Shown here: positions 42,822 to 46,728 of the stretch, in pieces | Position numbering within the stretch: position 1 is the stretch's first letter | How the letters are laid out: every line of letters starts with the position of its first letter | Source: Dehalococcoidales bacterium | GTDB taxonomy: Bacteria; Chloroflexota; Dehalococcoidia; Dehalococcoidales; JAFGLR01 | Direction: 5' to 3' | DNA length: 46,728 nucleotides | Assembly (NCBI GenBank): GCA_016927955.1 | Contig: JAFGLR010000134.1 | Location: forward strand, 1 to 46,728 | Program-made: the position numbers and the translations under genes | The notes under the pieces: model-generated | What the model saw: the letters and a program-made list of their open reading frames with translations, nothing else | What the model was told of the DNA's origin: nothing | Databases searched by the model: none

Positions 42822-43365
42822 ATAGACCTTTAATAAACATACAAACGTTATGATGCAGAATCTGGAAACGGTTCATACTTACTCAATAATAGAACGTAAT
42901 CCGAGAAGCATTTTAAGGAGTTGTCGGAGCACTAAATAAAAAGAAAAGCTAGATAATATAATATTGGTAGGTACTCTGTGAATATACGCACAGTATACCA
43001 ACTAAAGTAGGTATACTATTTGTGGTATATTTGTTGTATAATTGTTTAACGGTTTTTACACTATATAATAAATTTAATAAATATTGTATACTTGTTCAAA
43101 CAACAATGTATAATATGACTTTATGCTAAGAAATACAGACGTCAGAGAAGTATTTGTAAAATATTTAAAATGACGTTAAAACATAATACAACTTCACCCG
43201 TAATTTTCAAGAGTAGTGTCGACGAGAGTTAATGTACAAACGGGAATCGAAATTAATCTTCAAAGATAAGCTCGACTTTAATATAAGGAGGTAAAATGAT
43301 AACTTAACCTTGTTTTGGGAAAGCAAGACAAGTAGAGAAGACCAAATAAATTAAGGAGGAACCAA
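42822..43365. promoter_or_regulatory. Long upstream region of the TRAP operon with palindromes
   Basis: No gene in 544 bp. AGTATACC (42992-42999) and GGTATACT (43010-43017) form a perfect 8-bp inverted pair with a 10-bp gap, a likely operator. CTGTG..CACAG sits just before it. A second imperfect dyad lies near 43082-43118 around TTGTTCAAACAA. The last 70 bp hold a ribosome site with a 3-codon ORF and a hairpin. Confidence 0.5.
43296..43327 (+). promoter_or_regulatory. Leader mini-ORF (3 codons) and hairpin before dctP
   Basis: TAAGGAGG precedes ATG ATA ACT TAA (43296-43307). CTTGTTTT (43309-43316) then pairs with AAAGCAAG (43320-43327) across a GGG loop. The real dctP ribosome site lies about 25 bp further. 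It could be a translational control element or the relic of a gene start. Confidence 0.35.
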
Positions 43366-44508
43366 ATGACAAAAAGACTCTATGGAGGGTTAGCAATCGT
43401 TCTAGTAACCGTATTAATGGCCGGTCTTATATTGAGCGGTTGCGGCACAGTAACTACTACTACTACCACTACTGTTACTGTTACAGCTGGTAGCTCCACC
43501 ACAACTAGTGCTACACCGACAACTACAACTAACCAACAGCCTATTAAACTAAAATTTTCCTGCCCATTTATTGAGCAAGAGCCTCCTGGAATTTTCGCAA
43601 ACCATTTCCTGGATTTAGTCGAAGAGAAGTCGAACGGCATGGTAACGTTTGACCGGTATTTTGCTGAGGCGTTGGCAAAACATACCGAACACCTTCAGCT
43701 GGTAAGTTCAGGCTCGGTCGACCTTATTGAAATCGTACCGACTTACGTTGGACAGGAACTGGTACTTACTTCGGTATTAGACTATCCCATGTTTAAAGAC
43801 GGCGCAAAATGCGTAACCGCCGTAAATAGGATTATGAATGAGATACCGGAAACCAAGGCTATATTGGATGCCGAACAAGAACGGCTTAATATCAAAATAT
43901 TATATTGGAACTTTGCTGGCGGTAATGATGTAATATGCAGGAATGAGGTAACATCTCTCAGTGAGATGGCGGGCATGAAGATAAACATGTGGGCGCCTGC
44001 CGATGTCCAGATATGGGGAGAATTCGGTATGTTTGCTGAACCCATATATGTGGCAGACCTTTACGAGTCTTTATCACGGGGCGTCATAGATAGTGTATTT
44101 ATACCCATTGGGGGTAGTTTAGCTCTTAATTTATTTGAGGCATCTAAGTCACATCTGGCCTTTGATATGGCGGGAGTTGATGTCCCGATAATATTCAACC
44201 TGGATAGTTGGAACAGCTTGCCCAGCGATATTCAGGATATTATGATGGAGGCATCTTGGGAGACCTCTCAGTTTAGTATCTCTTTTACTGAAACAGGTTT
44301 CGAGCAGGTTGAACAAATATTCAGGGATGCGGGGCTGTATGTAGGGGACGCTCCGGAAGCTGAGCGCGAGAAATTATTCGCGGCACTAATGAAGTACAGC
44401 ACAGAAGAACAGTGGTTGAATGATGCCACTGCCGCAGGATATGGCGAAGAGGCCCAGATATTGCTACCGTACTGGGAAGATGCAGCATGGGGTAGGGATT
44501 TACCGTAG
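43366..44508 (+). CDS. dctP: TRAP transporter solute-binding protein (DctP family)
   Basis: 380 aa. The lipobox LILSGC (Cys about residue 27) makes it a lipoprotein. A Thr-rich linker (TTTTTTTVTVTAGSSTTTS) follows. The DctP domain starts with IKLKFSCPFIEQEPPGIFANHFLDLVEEKSNG. AGMKINMWAPADVQIWGEFG contains the region that usually carries the carboxylate-binding Arg; here that Arg is not obvious, so the ligand may differ from a simple dicarboxylate. VADLYESLSRGVIDSVFIPIG is typical. It is the substrate receptor of the TRAP system below. Confidence 0.88.
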   Translation: MTKRLYGGLAIVLVTVLMAGLILSGCGTVTTTTTTTVTVTAGSSTTTSATPTTTTNQQPIKLKFSCPFIEQEPPGIFANHFLDLVEEKSNGMVTFDRYFAEALAKHTEHLQLVSSGSVDLIEIVPTYVGQELVLTSVLDYPMFKDGAKCVTAVNRIMNEIPETKAILDAEQERLNIKILYWNFAGGNDVICRNEVTSLSEMAGMKINMWAPADVQIWGEFGMFAEPIYVADLYESLSRGVIDSVFIPIGGSLALNLFEASKSHLAFDMAGVDVPIIFNLDSWNSLPSDIQDIMMEASWETSQFSISFTETGFEQVEQIFRDAGLYVGDAPEAEREKLFAALMKYSTEEQWLNDATAAGYGEEAQILLPYWEDAAWGRDLP

Positions 44509-44537
44509 CCTTTAAAACGGCTAATTTTCACCGATAA

Positions 44538-44580
44538 TCTACTAAGCATTAACTGTTTATTACAGTTAATGCTTAGTAGA
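44538..44580. other. Perfect 19-bp hairpin between dctP and dctQ
   Basis: TCTACTAAGCATTAACTGT pairs fully with its complement across a TTATT loop. No T-run follows, so it is not a standard terminator. It probably blocks 3' exonuclease decay or partly stops transcription, letting dctP be made in excess over dctQM, which is common for binding-protein genes. Confidence 0.75.
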
Positions 44581-44623
44581 AGAATTAGTCTGATATTTCA
44601 AAATGTAAAAACAGGGGTAGAAG

Positions 44624-45127
44624 ATGAAAAGTAACGCCCTGGCGGCACCTATCGGTGTATTGACAAAGGTGACGAAGTGGATAATCATTATCAGTATTAT
44701 TGCTATGGCAGTAATGCTGATAATAAATGTTATCGAGGTAGTGGGGTCGAAATTATTTGACTGGTCGTTTTCGGGTAGCCTGGAACTTACCGAGCAATTA
44801 ATGGTAATCGTGTCCCTACTGCCGATTTCTTACATTGCACTGGAAAGAGGGCATATTAATATCACTATGGTAACTGACCGCATTCCCTTTAAGGTACGTT
44901 ATGCTTTTGAGATACTTGGATACGTATTAGGAATCCTGATTATGGCTTTCTTTTTCTGGCGGGTTTTTGTACAAATGCAGTATACCATGAATATGGGACA
45001 AGAAACACCAGTTTTAGATTTTCCGCGTTGGATAACAAACTTAATAATTATGATATCGTTCGGTTTACTGGGAATTTCATGGTTATTACTCCTTATCAAA
45101 TCGTGTATTGTTGGTCCTAAGAAGTAA
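44624..45127 (+). CDS. dctQ: TRAP transporter small permease (DctQ family)
   Basis: 167 aa with four membrane helices (about residues 17-40, 58-75, 93-112 and 140-160). Typical DctQ features are NVIEVVGSKLFDWSFSGSLELTEQLMVIVSLLPISYIALERGHINI (the E-L-T/E-Q and GHI motifs). It forms the membrane complex with DctM. Ribosome site is weak (GGGGTAG). Confidence 0.9.
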   Translation: MKSNALAAPIGVLTKVTKWIIIISIIAMAVMLIINVIEVVGSKLFDWSFSGSLELTEQLMVIVSLLPISYIALERGHINITMVTDRIPFKVRYAFEILGYVLGILIMAFFFWRVFVQMQYTMNMGQETPVLDFPRWITNLIIMISFGLLGISWLLLLIKSCIVGPKK

Positions 45128-45253
45128 AAAAACTCTCTTATAATTCTATCGCTGCACCGATAAACTTAAGTGTTTTCGAGTGTTTCCTGAGGAGAAAAGG
45201 AGGAAACTGAAATAGATTACAGTGCATGGGTTGGAGTCTGGTGTATACTCGGT

Positions 45254-46525
45254 ATGTTTGTGCTGGTCATGGTTGGGGTGCCGATTTTCATATCTATGGC
45301 TATTGCGTCCCTGGTAGGTTTCTGGCTTGTCGGGGGACAAGCCTTAACATTTCAGCAATTTAGTACCGAACCATATTTTGTCTCAGCTTCGTATATACTT
45401 GCCGTAATTCCTTTATTCATTTTAATGGGAATAATAGCCGGAGAAACGGGGATAGCCGATTCTACTTATAATGCTATTACCAAGTTGATGGGGGGGCTTC
45501 GCGGAGGTGTTTTAATGGCTACCGTTGGAGCAGGAGCCCTTTTCGGAGCTTGCTGCGGTATGGGTATAGCGGCAGCGGCAGTATTTACCACCCTGGCCTT
45601 ACCGGAGCTTGATAAACAGCATTATGACAGGCCGCTGAGCCTGGGTGCCATATGTCTATCCGGCTCCTTATCAGGTTTAATCCCCCCCAGTATCGGGATG
45701 GTCATTATGTGTATCATAACGGAGCAATCGGTAGGCCGGGGTTTAGTAAGTTTAATTGTTCCGGGGGTTCTTCTTGCTTTGCTAACTATGGTAATTATTT
45801 GGTCGATAGGGAAAATTAACCCGCAGAAGATACCTAAAACGATTGTTCATTACACCTGGAAAGAGAAACTATCATCGTTAGTACAGATTTGGCCGGTATT
45901 ATTTATTTTCATCATCGTAATCGGCGGGATGTTGGCGGGATTTTTCCCACCCACAATCGGCGGTGCTATCGGTGCTGCCGGTGTCCTCATTTACGCAGCT
46001 ATCCGCCGCACCAAAATGCGAAAAATATACAATGGCTTCCGCGAATCAGTCCTGACAAATGCCCAGCTATTTCCCCTTGTTCTTGCTGGTTTTTTGTTTG
46101 CCCGGTTCGTAGCCATCAGCGGCCTACCCAGGGAACTCGCGGATTTAATATCGACAGCCAATCTTTCTCCCTATCTGTTAATGTTTGTAGTCATGATATT
46201 TTATCTTATCATTGGCTGCGTCTTTGAGTTCTTGTCTATGGCTATAGTTACTCTACCTATTATTTTCCCGATTATGACTGCGGCTGGCTTTGATCCGATA
46301 GCCACGCTGGTTATTGTAGCTTTTTTGGGTGAAATAGCTGCGTTGACCCCTCCGGTAGGTCTGTCGGCTTTTATTGTCGCCGGCGTCGCGCGTACCAAGC
46401 CGGAGCAGGTATTTAAAGGTGTTCTGCCATATTTTGCAACGATGTTAATTTTAATGTGGCTGGTAGTATTTTTCCCTAAATTTGCTACCTGGTTACCTAA
46501 CTTATTTTATGGAGTATCATATTAG
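45254..46525 (+). CDS. dctM: TRAP transporter large permease (DctM family)
   Basis: 423 aa from ATG 45254, about 12 hydrophobic helices. Motifs include FILMGIIAGETGIADSTYNAI, GALFGACCGMGIAAAAVFTTLALPEL, GSLSGLIPPSIGMVIM and LGEIAALTPPVGLSAFIVAGVA. It is the ion-coupled transport subunit. The start is doubtful: no ribosome site precedes 45254, while AGGAGG at 45199-45204 points to an in-frame ATA at 45212 that would add 14 residues (IDYSAWVGVWCILG) and complete the first helix. No ATG, GTG or TTG occurs between the upstream stop and 45254. Confidence 0.9.
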   Translation: MFVLVMVGVPIFISMAIASLVGFWLVGGQALTFQQFSTEPYFVSASYILAVIPLFILMGIIAGETGIADSTYNAITKLMGGLRGGVLMATVGAGALFGACCGMGIAAAAVFTTLALPELDKQHYDRPLSLGAICLSGSLSGLIPPSIGMVIMCIITEQSVGRGLVSLIVPGVLLALLTMVIIWSIGKINPQKIPKTIVHYTWKEKLSSLVQIWPVLFIFIIVIGGMLAGFFPPTIGGAIGAAGVLIYAAIRRTKMRKIYNGFRESVLTNAQLFPLVLAGFLFARFVAISGLPRELADLISTANLSPYLLMFVVMIFYLIIGCVFEFLSMAIVTLPIIFPIMTAAGFDPIATLVIVAFLGEIAALTPPVGLSAFIVAGVARTKPEQVFKGVLPYFATMLILMWLVVFFPKFATWLPNLFYGVSY

Positions 46526-46587
46526 ACAGAATAGTACGCTTTAATATAAACTAACTATAAGCTTTAAGACAGGAAAGGAGAAAACAT

Positions 46588-46728
46588 ATGTCTAATAAAA
46601 TATTCGAACCGATAGAAATCAAAGGAATGAAACTCAAGAACAGGATAGGTTGGCCGGCATGGCTGCTGATGCCCGTCGGAAAGGGCGGTTTTGTAAGCGA
46701 CGAAACGATAGACTGGTTCGTGAAGAGG
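46588..46728 (+). CDS. Old yellow enzyme family FMN oxidoreductase (5' end only)
   Basis: 47 residues before the window ends. IFEPIEIKGMKLKNRIGWPAWLL is the OYE opening (F-P-I-K-...-L-K-N-R), ending in a helix start (GFVSDETIDWF). Families of this kind include 2,4-dienoyl-CoA reductase-like and enoate reductase-like enzymes with FMN and often a C-terminal 4Fe-4S/FAD part; which one cannot be told. AAAGGAG precedes the ATG. It follows dctM by 62 bp, so it may act on the imported compound. Confidence 0.8.
   Translation, partial: MSNKIFEPIEIKGMKLKNRIGWPAWLLMPVGKGGFVSDETIDWFVKR

Overview
The window is about 40% GC, with many TTA/ATA codons, strong Shine-Dalgarno sites and several GTG/TTG starts. 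Its gene content points to an anaerobic bacterium: 2[4Fe-4S] ferredoxin modules, a benzoyl-CoA-reductase/2-hydroxyacyl-CoA-dehydratase-type complex, an ADP-forming acyl-CoA synthetase, a TRAP transporter beside an old-yellow-enzyme gene, and two selenocysteine proteins. I lean towards Chloroflexota (Dehalococcoidia-like) or a Firmicutes-like anaerobe. There is no rRNA here to settle it.

Layout. 1-5.2 kb: partial HD-GYP gene, a 636-bp inverted-repeat element with an 8-bp target duplication, a flavodoxin, a chagasin-like lipoprotein, an SRPBCC protein and an aminotransferase. 5.2-10.4 kb: small redox and stress genes (ferredoxin-nitroreductase, two antibiotic-biosynthesis-monooxygenase paralogues, selenoprotein MsrA, rhodanese, HEAT protein, PNPOx-like protein). 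These are separated by degraded copies of the 3' part of the tRNA-Met gene that ends the series. 10.4-20.3 kb: thyA with two conserved unknowns, a copper-type P-ATPase operon, a PP2C phosphatase, a thioredoxin-reductase-like flavoprotein facing a selenocysteine glutaredoxin-PDZ protein, and NAD synthetase. 20.4-28.6 kb: tRNA-Val, an acyl-CoA ligase, an Lrp-type regulator, a flavodoxin-ferredoxin fusion, tRNA-Gly, a beta-keto acid cleavage enzyme and an ADP-forming acyl-CoA synthetase fused to a GNAT domain. 28.6-38.9 kb: two co-directional operons, each with a promoter followed by an identical ACCTAGA-N3-TCTAGGT palindrome. The first encodes a BcrCBDA-like ATP-dependent reductase/dehydratase. 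The second encodes a type II fatty acid synthesis set (two hot-dog dehydratase subunits, PlsX, ACP, FabL-type enoyl reductase, FabF, FabG, DegV). 38.9-46.7 kb: a lipoprotein, tRNA-Ala next to a dead serine recombinase, a metallo-beta-lactamase-fold protein, a decayed IS fragment, a winged-helix ferredoxin, a TRAP transporter (DctP, DctQ, DctM) and the start of an old-yellow-enzyme gene.

The most notable observations are: (1) the array of tRNA-Met 3'-end copies, whose divergence rises with distance from the intact tRNA, as serial cassette insertion would produce; (2) two selenoproteins hidden by in-frame TGA codons, each with a small stem-loop at a suitable SECIS position; (3) a shared operator linking the BcrCBDA-like operon to fatty acid synthesis. 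All identifications come from reading motifs by eye; no database search was run.
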